Of a stretch of DNA of 62,949 bases, positions 53,414 to 61,271 are shown in pieces; positions within the stretch are counted from its first letter, which is position 1, and the number at the start of each line of letters is the position of its first letter. A program made the translations under genes and the position numbers. The notes under the pieces were generated by a model. The model did not search any database. It saw only the letters and a list, made by a program, of their open reading frames with translations, and was not told where the DNA came from. The stretch covers positions 1-62,949 of the forward strand of contig CAJUJI010000001.1 in NCBI GenBank assembly GCA_910586875.1. The letters are read 5' to 3'. Origin of the DNA: an uncultured Anaerotruncus sp. Lineage in GTDB: Bacteria; Bacillota; Clostridia; Oscillospirales; Ruminococcaceae.

Positions 53414-54800
53414 CAACACCGGTCCTTCTATAAGGTAATGAGCGAAATACGTCCATCAGCGAACGCGGCCGTTCCAGCCGGTCTACCATAACATCCCCAA
53501 ACCGATAGCCCAGCCCCCGCAGGCTTTTGGACAGATCATCGCCAACGCCGGCGTAATCCCGCACATAAGCCGCCGGACAAAACAGTGACAGGTCTATCGT
53601 TTTGTCGCGCACATACAGCTCCATCTCAAACCGGCCGATATCGCTGATGTCGAACACCAGCAGCAGGTGGGTGCTTTTCTCATTTTTTTTGCTGCTGCGG
53701 TCGTCCTCCTGGCCATTCACATTGATCCAGATTTCCGCAAACGAGCGCAGGTCCTCATATTGCACCGGAATTACAAAATGCAGCAGCGGCGTAAAGTTGC
53801 ATGGGGACGAAAGCAAGCTGCGGATGACCTTTTCGATCTTCTCGGAGTTCATCAGCATCAGCTCATCGCTCTCCGCCTGCTTGTGGATAATCCGCGCGAG
53901 CACATCCATCACGGTATGGCCCTGATCCTGCGGCGCCCCCTCACGCAAAAACTGCTCGACATACCCCATAAACCTGCCGCGCGCCTCATCGCCGCGCAGC
54001 TGCGACAGCACCTGACTGATGGAATCCTGGAAGAACTCGGTGTTATCGTTATAGCGCGAGAGGTTATAAACTGTAATCGAAAGCACCTTTGCCAGCTTTG
54101 GCGAAAACAAAATGCTGTCCTCCACCTGCGAAAACAGGCTGAGCAGCTGCCGCTTGAGCCCGTCAAACTGGTACTGCGCATCCGGACCGCGGAACCGCTG
54201 GGCCAACGTAGCAAGCTGCTGAGAGAGCGTTTTACTGCTCTCCAAGCTTTGGGAGAGAAACTCCAGACTGTTTGCGACCGAATCCAGCATCGCCTCCCGC
54301 GAGGAAAAATAATTCAGCGACTTTAAAAAGTTCACCACCGCCGCGCGCAGGTCCCCCTGCTCTGGATTTTGCGCGAGCATCTCCCGCAGAAAATCAAACA
54401 TCTCCCCCTTAAAGATGGTCGAGACATTCTCCTGGCGCAGCATCTCCTGCGCAATCTGATCAGGCGGGACCAGCAGCTGGTCAAACATCTGCTCGATCTC
54501 CTGCGTAAAGGTTTGGTTGTTAACCGGCAGAAGCTTGATCATCTCCTGAAGCAGGAAGATGTTTTTCAGCGAGCCAACCGTGACCGATGGATCCTTGAGC
54601 AGATTCAGCAGCAGCGCAGAGGTGCCTTCCTCCTGATTCATGCCGTTGTTCTGCTGAAGAATCTCCTCCTGCGAGGCAGGCTTCACCACCTTGGAGATGT
54701 TGTGCAAATCAAACTGCGGGGAGATCTCCACCGTTTTCTTTGGGTCCATCGCCTGGGCTTTATTCACCAGCGGTGTCGTAATTTTTAGTATATCAGCCAT
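53400..54800 (-). CDS. unknown protein paired with FhlB
   Basis: 466 residues from the ATG at 54800, which follows GGAG by nine bases; a TTG two codons earlier is less likely. It is soluble and mostly helical, opening ADILKITTPLVNKAQAMDPKKTVE, with a beta-rich C-terminal third (HLLLVFDISDIGRFEMELYVRDKTIDLSLF) that resembles FliK-type C-terminal domains in style only. Bacillus has an unknown gene (ylqG) in the same place before the FlhB-like gene. Overlap with FhlB implies coupling. I suggest a FliK-like export control role as a hypothesis. Confidence 0.7.
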   Translation of the reverse strand: MADILKITTPLVNKAQAMDPKKTVEISPQFDLHNISKVVKPASQEEILQQNNGMNQEEGTSALLLNLLKDPSVTVGSLKNIFLLQEMIKLLPVNNQTFTQEIEQMFDQLLVPPDQIAQEMLRQENVSTIFKGEMFDFLREMLAQNPEQGDLRAAVVNFLKSLNYFSSREAMLDSVANSLEFLSQSLESSKTLSQQLATLAQRFRGPDAQYQFDGLKRQLLSLFSQVEDSILFSPKLAKVLSITVYNLSRYNDNTEFFQDSISQVLSQLRGDEARGRFMGYVEQFLREGAPQDQGHTVMDVLARIIHKQAESDELMLMNSEKIEKVIRSLLSSPCNFTPLLHFVIPVQYEDLRSFAEIWINVNGQEDDRSSKKNEKSTHLLLVFDISDIGRFEMELYVRDKTIDLSLFCPAAYVRDYAGVGDDLSKSLRGLGYRFGDVMVDRLERPRSLMDVFRSLPYRRTGVDVKI

Positions 54801-54884
54801 CCGCAAAGACTCCTAACCGGAGATGGGCATTATCTCCTATATATAACTTATCGTTCAAAATATGAAAAACACAACATCAACAGC

Positions 54885-54911
54885 TTTAGTTTTTTTCATT
54901 CCGGTCGAACA
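54885..54911 (+). promoter_or_regulatory. sigma28-type promoter of the cheA operon
   Basis: TTTAGTTT (54885-54892), 11 bases, GTCGAACA (54904-54911). The expected start near 54918 lies about 70 bases before the chosen cheA ATG. On the opposite strand, near 54855-54848, AACGATAA could be the -10 of a divergent promoter, but its -35 is poor. Confidence 0.7.
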
Positions 54912-54985
54912 GTAAAATGAAGGATTAAAATTTATCCAGTAATGTATCTATGGCGAACTATTTTTTTGATAAGCAGGTGAGTGAT

Positions 54986-57064
54986 ATGCCGATTGATCCC
55001 AGCATGGAACCGATGTTGGAAGTGTTCATCTACGAAACAACCACTTTGTTGGACCAGCTCGACGAAATTTTGCTCGAGTCGGAAAAGTCCAAAAGCTTCA
55101 GCGATGACAATATCAACGAGATTTTCCGGATCATGCACACCATCAAAGGCTCTGCCGCAATGATGGATCTGACCGGAATTTCCACCCTTGCCCACGCGGT
55201 GGAGGATGTGTTCTTTATCATCCGCGAGCATCCCGAAAAGATGGCTCACATCGGAGAGGCTATTTTTGACCTGGTGTTCCAAGCCTCCGACTTTTTCAAG
55301 GAAGAGCTTGAGTCGGTGCAAAATACCCACGAGGCCAACAAGGACCCCAGCGCAATCATTGCCGAGCTGGAACGTCAGGCCGCAATTCTTAACGGCGCCG
55401 AGGCTCCCGCTCCGGCCCAAACGCCAGCTGCCGCGCAGCCGGCCGCTGCCGCATCCGCACAGGAAGCCCCGTCCGATGGTTCCTATCGCATCCGCGTCCA
55501 TTTTGAGGAAGGCTGCCAGATGGAAAACATCCGTGCCTTTATGCTGCTTTCCCAGCTCAAGGATTTGTGTGATGAGCTGACCTCTGTTCCGGAAAGCCCC
55601 GAGTCGGATTCTTCGCTTTGCTCTGAAATCATCAAAAACGGTTTGCTGCTTATTTTTAAGCCCAGCGTATCCGTTGCGGAAATTTACCAGGTGATTGAAA
55701 GCGCGGTCAATGTCGCCTCCTACGAGGACGAGACCCCTGCGGCGCAGCCTGCTGCACCCGAACAGCCCGCTGCTGAGCAGCCCGCAGGCAGCACACCGCC
55801 GCCTGCCGCGCCCGAAAAGCCTGCTGCTCCCGCCGCCAGCAGCCCTGCCGCCCCGCCAAACGCTGCAAAGGTCAAACAAAGCCTTATCAGCGTCAACCAG
55901 ACCAAGCTGGACCAGCTGATGGATCTGGTGGGCGAGCTGGTTACAACGGAATCTATGGTGGTAAGCAGCCCGGATTTGAAGGGGCTGCATCTGGATAACT
56001 TCTATAAGTCCACCCGCGAGCTGCGCAAGCTCACCGACGAGCTACAGGATGTTGTAATGTCCATCCGCATGGTTCCGCTTTCCGGCGTATTCCAGAAGAT
56101 GAACCGCATCGTGCGCGATATGAGCAAAAAGCTTGATAAAGAGGTTGAGTTCTACACCGAGGGCGGCGACACCGAGGTAGACAAAACCATCAATGATGCG
56201 ATCGGCGATCCATTTATGCACATGGTCCGTAACGCGATGGATCACGCAATTGAGCACCCCGACGAACGCATTGCCAACGGCAAACCCGCAACCGGTAAGG
56301 TAAGCATGATTGCAAAGAACATCGGTGGCGAAATTGTCATCACCATCGCCGACGATGGTAAGGGACTGGACACCGAACAAATTATCCGCAAGGCACGTGA
56401 AAACGGTCTGTTGACCAAACCGGAGAGCGAATATTCCAACAAGGAAATTTTCGGCATGATCATGCTGCCCGGCTTCTCGACCAACAAAGAGGTCACCGAG
56501 TACTCCGGTCGTGGCGTTGGCATGGATGTTGTGCACAAGAATATTGAAAAGGTCGGCGGTACCATCAGCATCGACAGCGAAAAGGGGAAGGGCACAACCT
56601 TTACCATTAAAATTCCGCTGACGTTGGCTATTGTGGATGGTATGGAGCTGGCGGTTGGGGACACCGTATTTACGCTTGGCATCACCTCGATTCAGCGCTC
56701 GTTTAAAATTTACGATGATAACCAGATTCTGCACAATACCGATGGCACCGAAATGATTATGCTCAGCGGCGAGTGCTTCCCGCTGATACGCCTACATCAG
56801 CTTTATAACATTCCTACAGAGATTACCGACCTGCACGATGGGATTGTAATTTTGATTGAAAACGGCGAAAACGTCGCCTGTATCTTTGCCGACGAGCTGC
56901 TCGGTGAGCAGCAGGTGGTTGTCAAGCCGTTCCCAACCTTCCTAAACAAATATGCGCTCAAGCAAATTGGCCTTTCCGGCTGCTCCATCCTGGGCGATGG
57001 CAGCATCAGCTTGATCCTCGACGCAAATAATCTGCTGAACCTGAACAAAGAGAGGAGAGGTTAA
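54986..57064 (+). CDS. cheA: CheA, chemotaxis histidine kinase
   Basis: 692 residues from the ATG at 54986, which has AGGTGA six bases upstream. An ATG at 54950 would add 12 residues with a weak site. Domains in order: P1 with H51 in MHTIKGSAAMM, P2 near 160-250, a Pro/Ala-rich linker, P3 dimerisation, P4 ATP-binding (MHMVRNAMDHAIEHPDER, ADDGKGLD, GRGVGMDVV) and P5. All catalytic parts are intact. It phosphorylates CheY and CheB. It is followed one base later by cheW. Confidence 0.96.
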   Translation: MPIDPSMEPMLEVFIYETTTLLDQLDEILLESEKSKSFSDDNINEIFRIMHTIKGSAAMMDLTGISTLAHAVEDVFFIIREHPEKMAHIGEAIFDLVFQASDFFKEELESVQNTHEANKDPSAIIAELERQAAILNGAEAPAPAQTPAAAQPAAAASAQEAPSDGSYRIRVHFEEGCQMENIRAFMLLSQLKDLCDELTSVPESPESDSSLCSEIIKNGLLLIFKPSVSVAEIYQVIESAVNVASYEDETPAAQPAAPEQPAAEQPAGSTPPPAAPEKPAAPAASSPAAPPNAAKVKQSLISVNQTKLDQLMDLVGELVTTESMVVSSPDLKGLHLDNFYKSTRELRKLTDELQDVVMSIRMVPLSGVFQKMNRIVRDMSKKLDKEVEFYTEGGDTEVDKTINDAIGDPFMHMVRNAMDHAIEHPDERIANGKPATGKVSMIAKNIGGEIVITIADDGKGLDTEQIIRKARENGLLTKPESEYSNKEIFGMIMLPGFSTNKEVTEYSGRGVGMDVVHKNIEKVGGTISIDSEKGKGTTFTIKIPLTLAIVDGMELAVGDTVFTLGITSIQRSFKIYDDNQILHNTDGTEMIMLSGECFPLIRLHQLYNIPTEITDLHDGIVILIENGENVACIFADELLGEQQVVVKPFPTFLNKYALKQIGLSGCSILGDGSISLILDANNLLNLNKERRG

Positions 57065-57065
57065 C

Positions 57066-57551
57066 ATGGCTGATACCACTGTTTCCATCGAAAGCACCGC
57101 AACCAGGACGGATGATTTGGACGGCCGCTTTCTCACCTTCTATATTGGCGATGTCCTTTATGGGATTGAGCTTGCCAATGTCATTGAAATTATCAGCGTC
57201 CCGCTGGTTACCCGTGTTCCTGGCCTGCCCGAATACATCAAGGGAATTATCAACCTGCGCGGCAAGGTGGTTTCCATCATTGATGTGCGCCTGAAATTCA
57301 ACCAAGAAGAGCGCGCATATGATGGTAAAACCTGCATCATCGTTGTAACCATTCATGATATGACCGTTGGCTTGGTGGTGGATAGCGTCGCCGGCGTACT
57401 TTCGGTTGATCCCAACCAAAGCACACCGCCACCCGATCTGGGCGTAAGCTGTTCGGATAAATACCTCAAGTCCATCGCAAGGGTAGACGGAAAAATCGTC
57501 ATGAATATCGACTGTGAGAAATTCTTCCAAAGCGATCTTGCGATTTATTAA
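57066..57551 (+). CDS. cheW: CheW, receptor-kinase coupling protein
   Basis: 161 residues with the family core YGIELANVIEIISVPLVTRVPGLPEYIKGIINLRGKVVSIIDVR in pieces. It links CheA to receptors. The start has GAGAGGAGAGG just upstream and lies one base after cheA, so translation is coupled. Confidence 0.96.
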   Translation: MADTTVSIESTATRTDDLDGRFLTFYIGDVLYGIELANVIEIISVPLVTRVPGLPEYIKGIINLRGKVVSIIDVRLKFNQEERAYDGKTCIIVVTIHDMTVGLVVDSVAGVLSVDPNQSTPPPDLGVSCSDKYLKSIARVDGKIVMNIDCEKFFQSDLAIY

Positions 57552-57573
57552 GTAAAGTTAAGGGGCAAAACAC

Positions 57574-58407
57574 ATGAATTCTGGCGGAACACAATCCAGC
57601 CTCATCCGCATGACCGATGAGGAATTTGCTACATTGACCAATTTTGTTAAGCAAAAATACGGCATCGACCTGACCAAAAAGCGCACGCTGATTGAAGGCC
57701 GCTTGACCAATGAGCTGCGTCACCGTGGGTTCCGCAGCTTCAAGGACTATTTTAACGTTCTGTTTAATGACAAAGCAGGCAATGAAACGGTCACACTGCT
57801 TAACAAGCTAACAACCAACCTTTCCTACTTCATGCGGGAAAATGAGCATTTTGAGTTCCTGCGCACCCAGGTGCTCCCTTATTTTGAGCGCACCCGCCAT
57901 AGAGAGCTGCGTATCTGGAGCGCGGGCTGTTCCACCGGCCAGGAGCCGTATAATACTGCGATTGTTCTTGACGAATATTTTGGCACGCGCAAAAGCCAGT
58001 GGGACACTCGTATTCTAGCAACCGATATTTCTATGAAGGTGCTCACCCAGGCAAAGGCTGGTATCTATACCGCAGAGGACCTCAAGGACCTGCCTGCACA
58101 ATGGAAGCAGAAATACTTTATCAAGCAGGCGGACGGCCGTTTCCAGGTGTGCGAGCGCATCCGCAAAGAGGTGATCTTCCGCCCGCTGAACCTGATGGAA
58201 CCATTCCACTTTAAAAAGCCGATGGATTTGATCTTCTGTCGCAATGTTATGATTTACTTTGACGGGCCGACCAAACAGCAGTTGGTCAACAAATATTACG
58301 ATTGGACTGCGCCGGGCGGCTATCTGTTCATTGGACATTCCGAGAGCATCGGCAATGATACCCGTTATACATACGTGCAGCCTGCTATTTATCAGAAGAA
58401 AGGGTGA
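57574..58407 (+). CDS. cheR: CheR, chemoreceptor methyltransferase
   Basis: 277 residues. The N-terminal helical domain is followed by the SAM-binding domain with IWSAGCSTGQEPYN, LATDISMKVLTQAKAG and FCRNVMIYF. It methylates receptor glutamates. The receptor here lacks the C-terminal tether peptide, so methylation must be tether-independent. Confidence 0.96.
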   Translation: MNSGGTQSSLIRMTDEEFATLTNFVKQKYGIDLTKKRTLIEGRLTNELRHRGFRSFKDYFNVLFNDKAGNETVTLLNKLTTNLSYFMRENEHFEFLRTQVLPYFERTRHRELRIWSAGCSTGQEPYNTAIVLDEYFGTRKSQWDTRILATDISMKVLTQAKAGIYTAEDLKDLPAQWKQKYFIKQADGRFQVCERIRKEVIFRPLNLMEPFHFKKPMDLIFCRNVMIYFDGPTKQQLVNKYYDWTAPGGYLFIGHSESIGNDTRYTYVQPAIYQKKG

Positions 58408-58411
58408 GCGT

Positions 58412-59479
58412 ATGCCAATTTTTGCAAAAATCCGCCTGCTGATTGTAGACGATTCGCTGTTCTTCCGCAAATCGCTGGAGCAGGGGCTTTCCCGCGATCC
58501 GCGGATTGAAATTGTGGGGATGGCGGTCGATTCTTTCGACGCAATGAACAAAATCCGGCAATTAAATCCAGATGTTGTCACTCTAGACGTGGAAATGCCG
58601 AAGCTCAACGGCATCGACTTTCTCAAGCAGCTCATGCCAAAGCATCCGTTGCCGGTGGTTGTCGTCAGCTCACTACCCATCAATGCGCTGGATGCGTTGC
58701 AGGCCGGCGCAGTTGATTTTGTCAAAAAGCCGGAGATCAAATCCTCGCAGGATTTGTCCCGCTTCATGGCCGAGCTCATCTCCAAAATTAAAATTGCCTC
58801 TACTGCTCGAATTCCTACCCAGCGACCCACAGCCTCTATTGCAACCCAGCGGGAGGCAATGCCGGTTTTAAACCGCACAGGGCTTTCGACCTCGTCCAGT
58901 CCAATTATTGCAATTGGAGCGTCTACCGGCGGCACCGAAGCAATTTTGGAGGTGGTGCGCAACCTGCCTGCAACCACCCCTGGCGTTGTAATTGTGCAGC
59001 ATATGCCGCCTGTGTTTACCAATATGTATGCACAGCGCCTCGACCGCATCTGCAAAATGCACGTTGTGGAGGCAACCAACGGCGACCGTGTGGAACAGGG
59101 TAAAATTATCATCGGCGCAGGCGGCTTACAGCTAAGACTTGCGAAGGACCCACGTGGCTACTATGTCAGGAGCGAGGGCAGCGAAAAAATTGGCGGCTTC
59201 TGTCCTGCGGTTGATGTGCTGTTTGACTCGGTTGCTGCGGTTGCTGGCCGGAATGCGATGGGTGTCATTCTGACTGGCATGGGCGGCGATGGCTCTAAAG
59301 GCCTGCTGAAAATGCGCAAAGCAGGCGCCTATACGGTTGGTCAGGATAAGGAAAGCTGCGTTGTATATGGGATGCCAATGGTTGCATTCAAAATTGGCGC
59401 TGTACAAAAGCAGCTCCCGCTTGACCGGATCGGCGGCGAAATTATCCGCTATCTAAATTCCGGCGGTAATATTCGTTAG
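58412..59479 (+). CDS. cheB: CheB, receptor methylesterase/deamidase
   Basis: 355 residues from the ATG at 58412, following AGGGTGAG. Longer in-frame starts lie inside cheR and were rejected. The receiver domain has D13-D14 and phosphoacceptor D59 (VTLDVEMP). The esterase domain has the triad S171 (GASTGG), H197 (VQHMPP) and D293 (GMGGDG). It closes the plus-strand che operon. Confidence 0.97.
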   Translation: MPIFAKIRLLIVDDSLFFRKSLEQGLSRDPRIEIVGMAVDSFDAMNKIRQLNPDVVTLDVEMPKLNGIDFLKQLMPKHPLPVVVVSSLPINALDALQAGAVDFVKKPEIKSSQDLSRFMAELISKIKIASTARIPTQRPTASIATQREAMPVLNRTGLSTSSSPIIAIGASTGGTEAILEVVRNLPATTPGVVIVQHMPPVFTNMYAQRLDRICKMHVVEATNGDRVEQGKIIIGAGGLQLRLAKDPRGYYVRSEGSEKIGGFCPAVDVLFDSVAAVAGRNAMGVILTGMGGDGSKGLLKMRKAGAYTVGQDKESCVVYGMPMVAFKIGAVQKQLPLDRIGGEIIRYLNSGGNIR

Positions 59480-59493
59480 TTTTTATAAGATAT

Positions 59494-59526
59494 AAACCCT
59501 TGGCGGATTGCCAAGGGTTTTATTTT
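59494..59526 (+). terminator. terminator of the cheAWRB operon
   Basis: AAACCCTTGGC (59494-59504), loop GGATT, GCCAAGGGTTT (59510-59520), then TATTTT. Perfect 11-bp stem fifteen bases after cheB. Confidence 0.9.
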
Positions 59527-59591
59527 GATAAAAGCAGAAGAAAGCGATCATCGGAAAATGGCCAGCCTCAATAAAAATTTTTCGGAAACGG

Positions 59592-59620
59592 TTGACAAAT
59601 CAGTTAGCATATGCTAATAT
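59592..59620 (+). promoter_or_regulatory. strong promoter with two operator-like palindromes
   Basis: TTGACA (59592-59597), 17 bases, TAATAT (59615-59620). The perfect palindrome TTAGCATATGCTAA (59604-59617) fills the spacer and enters the -10. A second inverted repeat, GTTAGT-TTTT-ACTAAC (59628-59643), lies at the expected start site. Both share TTAG/CTAA half-sites. Repression by a dimeric regulator is the obvious reading; a metal-dependent one is possible but unproven. No gene follows on this strand. Confidence 0.75.
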
Positions 59621-59625
59621 AGTAT

Positions 59626-59745
59626 CAGTTAGTTTTTACTAACCAAATCTGATTGGCTATCCGCAAATAGCACACCATAAATTACGGGAACATGCCATGT
59701 TTCCCTGGCTTGCAGCTATCCGCAAACAATAGCTGCAAGCCTTCC
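59626..59745 (+). ncRNA. hairpin-rich transcript downstream of the orphan promoter
   Basis: Beyond the operators come GCTAT-CCGCAA-ATAGC (59656-59671), GGGAACAT/ATG-TTCCC (59686-59705) and a perfect 12-bp stem GCTTGCAGCTAT/ATAGCTGCAAGC (59708-59719/59729-59740) followed by CTTCCTCCATTTT. The loops of the first and last both start CCGCAA. I see no open frame with a ribosome binding site. It could be a small RNA or the remains of a lost regulated gene. Confidence 0.4.
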
Positions 59746-59758
59746 TCCATTTTGGGGA

Positions 59759-60235
59759 CTATTTTGGCTGGTGTAATTTTCCCTCACGTTTCAGATAGTC
59801 CAACAACGCGTTACAGCCTTCCAAAATATCATCATAGGTCAAATCGAAGTTTCCCGTAAACCATGGATCTGCAATATCCCGCGGATGCTCACTGAAATCC
59901 AACAGCAGACACAATTTTTTCTGAGGATCCGCGCCTAAAATGCGCCGCATCCCCACCAGGTTATACTGCTCCATCCCGATGATATAATCATAAGCAGCGT
60001 AATCCTGACCTTTGAGCTGGACCGCATATTTCCCCTCAGTAGAGATGCCCTGCGCTTGCAGCTTGCGGCGGGTGCCCTGGTGTACACGATTGCCCACCTC
60101 CTCGGAGCTCGTGGCCGCAGATGCAATTTCAAACTGTTCTCCCAACCCCTGCTTTTCCACAAGGTCCCGAAACACAAATTCCGCCATTGGCGAGCGACAG
60201 ATGTTGCCATGGCAGACAAATAATATTTTGATCAT
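59759..60235 (-). CDS. low-molecular-weight protein-tyrosine phosphatase
   Basis: 158 residues. The catalytic P-loop is CHGNICRS (C8, R14, S15), near the N terminus as the family requires, and the general acid is in IADPWF. Such enzymes dephosphorylate tyrosine or arginine residues in cytosolic proteins. It overlaps the end of the ogt gene by four bases. Confidence 0.95.
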   Translation of the reverse strand: MIKILFVCHGNICRSPMAEFVFRDLVEKQGLGEQFEIASAATSSEEVGNRVHQGTRRKLQAQGISTEGKYAVQLKGQDYAAYDYIIGMEQYNLVGMRRILGADPQKKLCLLLDFSEHPRDIADPWFTGNFDLTYDDILEGCNALLDYLKREGKLHQPK

Positions 60236-60699
60236 TTAAACGTCTTCTCCAGTTCCAATAATTTTTGTTTACAGTCCAGTCCGCCTGCGTAGCCCGTTAG
60301 ACCGCCATCTGCGCCCAGCACCCGATGACATGGAATAAGAATTGGTAAGGGATTGCGGTTATTCGCCAAGCCCACCGCGCGGCAGGCCTTTGGATTGTGA
60401 ATTTGCTGTGCAATCTGCTGATAACTGCGCGTCTCTCCATAGGGAATTTTACACAGCTCCGTCCAGACCATTTTCTGAAAGTCTGTGCCGGTCATCTGCA
60501 ACGGCAGCTCAAAATTCTTGCGCATACCCTGCAAATATTCTTGTATCTGTTGTGCTACACGGTCAGATAACGCGGTACGTTCCTGCTGCGCCTCTGGCGG
60601 CATTTGACCCGCAAAGCGAATTGCGATAACCGCCTCTTTTGTACAACAGACGGTCAACGCACCAATTGCTGTTTCATAGACAAAGTAAGTTTGCTCCAT
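60232..60699 (-). CDS. ogt: methylated-DNA-protein-cysteine methyltransferase
   Basis: 155 residues from the ATG at 60699, after an AGGAGGA site. A longer in-frame start at 60798 lies within the tRNA gene and was rejected. The acceptor cysteine is C124 in LIPCHRV, with RAVGLANNRNPLP before it. It repairs O6-alkylguanine in DNA by a suicide transfer. Transcription probably continues from the tRNA promoter or starts nearby. Confidence 0.95.
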   Translation of the reverse strand: MEQTYFVYETAIGALTVCCTKEAVIAIRFAGQMPPEAQQERTALSDRVAQQIQEYLQGMRKNFELPLQMTGTDFQKMVWTELCKIPYGETRSYQQIAQQIHNPKACRAVGLANNRNPLPILIPCHRVLGADGGLTGYAGGLDCKQKLLELEKTFK

Positions 60700-60714
60700 A
60701 AACAATTCCTCCTC

Positions 60715-60751
60715 TGCAAAAATCCGGACCGCCCAAAGGACGATCCGGATT
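60715..60751 (-). terminator. hairpin after tRNA-Leu
   Basis: AATCCGGA (60721-60728) and TCCGGATT (60744-60751) pair, with a partly paired inner part. On the minus strand it is followed by TTTGC. It sits between the tRNA and the ogt ribosome binding site. Confidence 0.6.
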
Positions 60752-60759
60752 CTTATGAA

Positions 60760-60841
60760 TGCGGGTAACAGGACTTGAACCTGCACGAATTGCTTCACCA
60801 GAGCCTAAATCTGACGCGTCTGCCAATTCCGCCATACCCGC
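60760..60841 (-). tRNA. tRNA-Leu, anticodon TAG
   Basis: Acceptor arms GCGGGTA and TACCCGC with discriminator A, D-arm TGGCGGAATTGGCAGACGC, anticodon loop TTTAGGC closed by CAGA/TCTG, an extra arm of class II length and T-arm GCAGGTTCAAGTCCTGT. The long variable arm and the A discriminator fit leucine. CCA is not encoded. Confidence 0.95.
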
Positions 60842-60874
60842 ATACAGCGCCCCCGTTGGGAACGTACAGGAATT

Positions 60875-60903
60875 ATTATACTCAAAAACTGGGTGTCTGT
60901 CAA
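60875..60903 (-). promoter_or_regulatory. consensus promoter of tRNA-Leu
   Basis: Minus strand: TTGACA (60903-60898), 17 bases, TATAAT (60880-60875). A perfect sigma-A consensus about 34 bases upstream of the tRNA. Confidence 0.85.
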
Positions 60904-60975
60904 CCTTGTATTTCTTTGCTTTCTTTTTAGAAAGCTGCGGGCAGCCGAAAACTGCGGCAGCTTCACGGTCCCAGA

Positions 60976-61004
60976 TTGAAAAGGACTGCATTTTGTGATA
61001 GAAT
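60976..61004 (+). promoter_or_regulatory. promoter of the small membrane protein gene
   Basis: TTGAAA (60976-60981), 17 bases, TAGAAT (60999-61004). It ends 30 bases before the ATG. Confidence 0.6.
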
Positions 61005-61034
61005 TAGAATATAAAATCGCACATAGGAGGTTTT

Positions 61035-61214
61035 ATGATGAAAAATATCGCATATCTCATGGTAGGATTGATTCTTTTTATACTCGCTGTAATCTACCCG
61101 CTTCCAACCATATTTGCTGTCTCTGGGATTGTATGGAGAATTCTAATTGGTTTGCTCGGTTGTTTCTCGTTTACCTGGGGCATCTACAAAACAGTTCGTA
61201 AAAATAACGAATGA
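61035..61214 (+). CDS. 59-residue two-helix membrane protein
   Basis: ATG at 61035, five bases after AGGAGG, ending TGA at 61214. The sequence opens MMKNIAYLMVGLILFILAVI, then PLPTIFAVSG and a second hydrophobic stretch, and closes with the basic tail KTVRKNNE. It has its own promoter and a perfect terminator, so it is very likely real. I recognise no family; small two-helix membrane proteins often act as regulators or toxins, but nothing here shows that. Confidence 0.75.
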   Translation: MMKNIAYLMVGLILFILAVIYPLPTIFAVSGIVWRILIGLLGCFSFTWGIYKTVRKNNE

Positions 61215-61217
61215 AAC

Positions 61218-61256
61218 ATCGGAGGTTGTTCATAATAGAACAACCTCCGATATTTT
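61218..61256. terminator. perfect terminator between convergent genes
   Basis: ATCGGAGGTTGTTC (61218-61231), loop ATAATA, GAACAACCTCCGAT (61238-61251), then ATTTTAT. A 14-bp perfect stem between two convergent genes, probably used from both sides. Confidence 0.9.
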
Positions 61257-61271
61257 ATAGACACTGTGTAT

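Noticed and set aside
59692..59857. Small protein starting at the ATG in the stem after the orphan promoter
   Set aside because: The GGGA upstream is only two bases from the ATG and part of a hairpin. The frame runs antisense into the phosphatase gene.
60700..60798. Longer N terminus for the ogt gene
   Set aside because: The extension is translated from the tRNA-Leu gene and its terminator and lacks similarity to the family.
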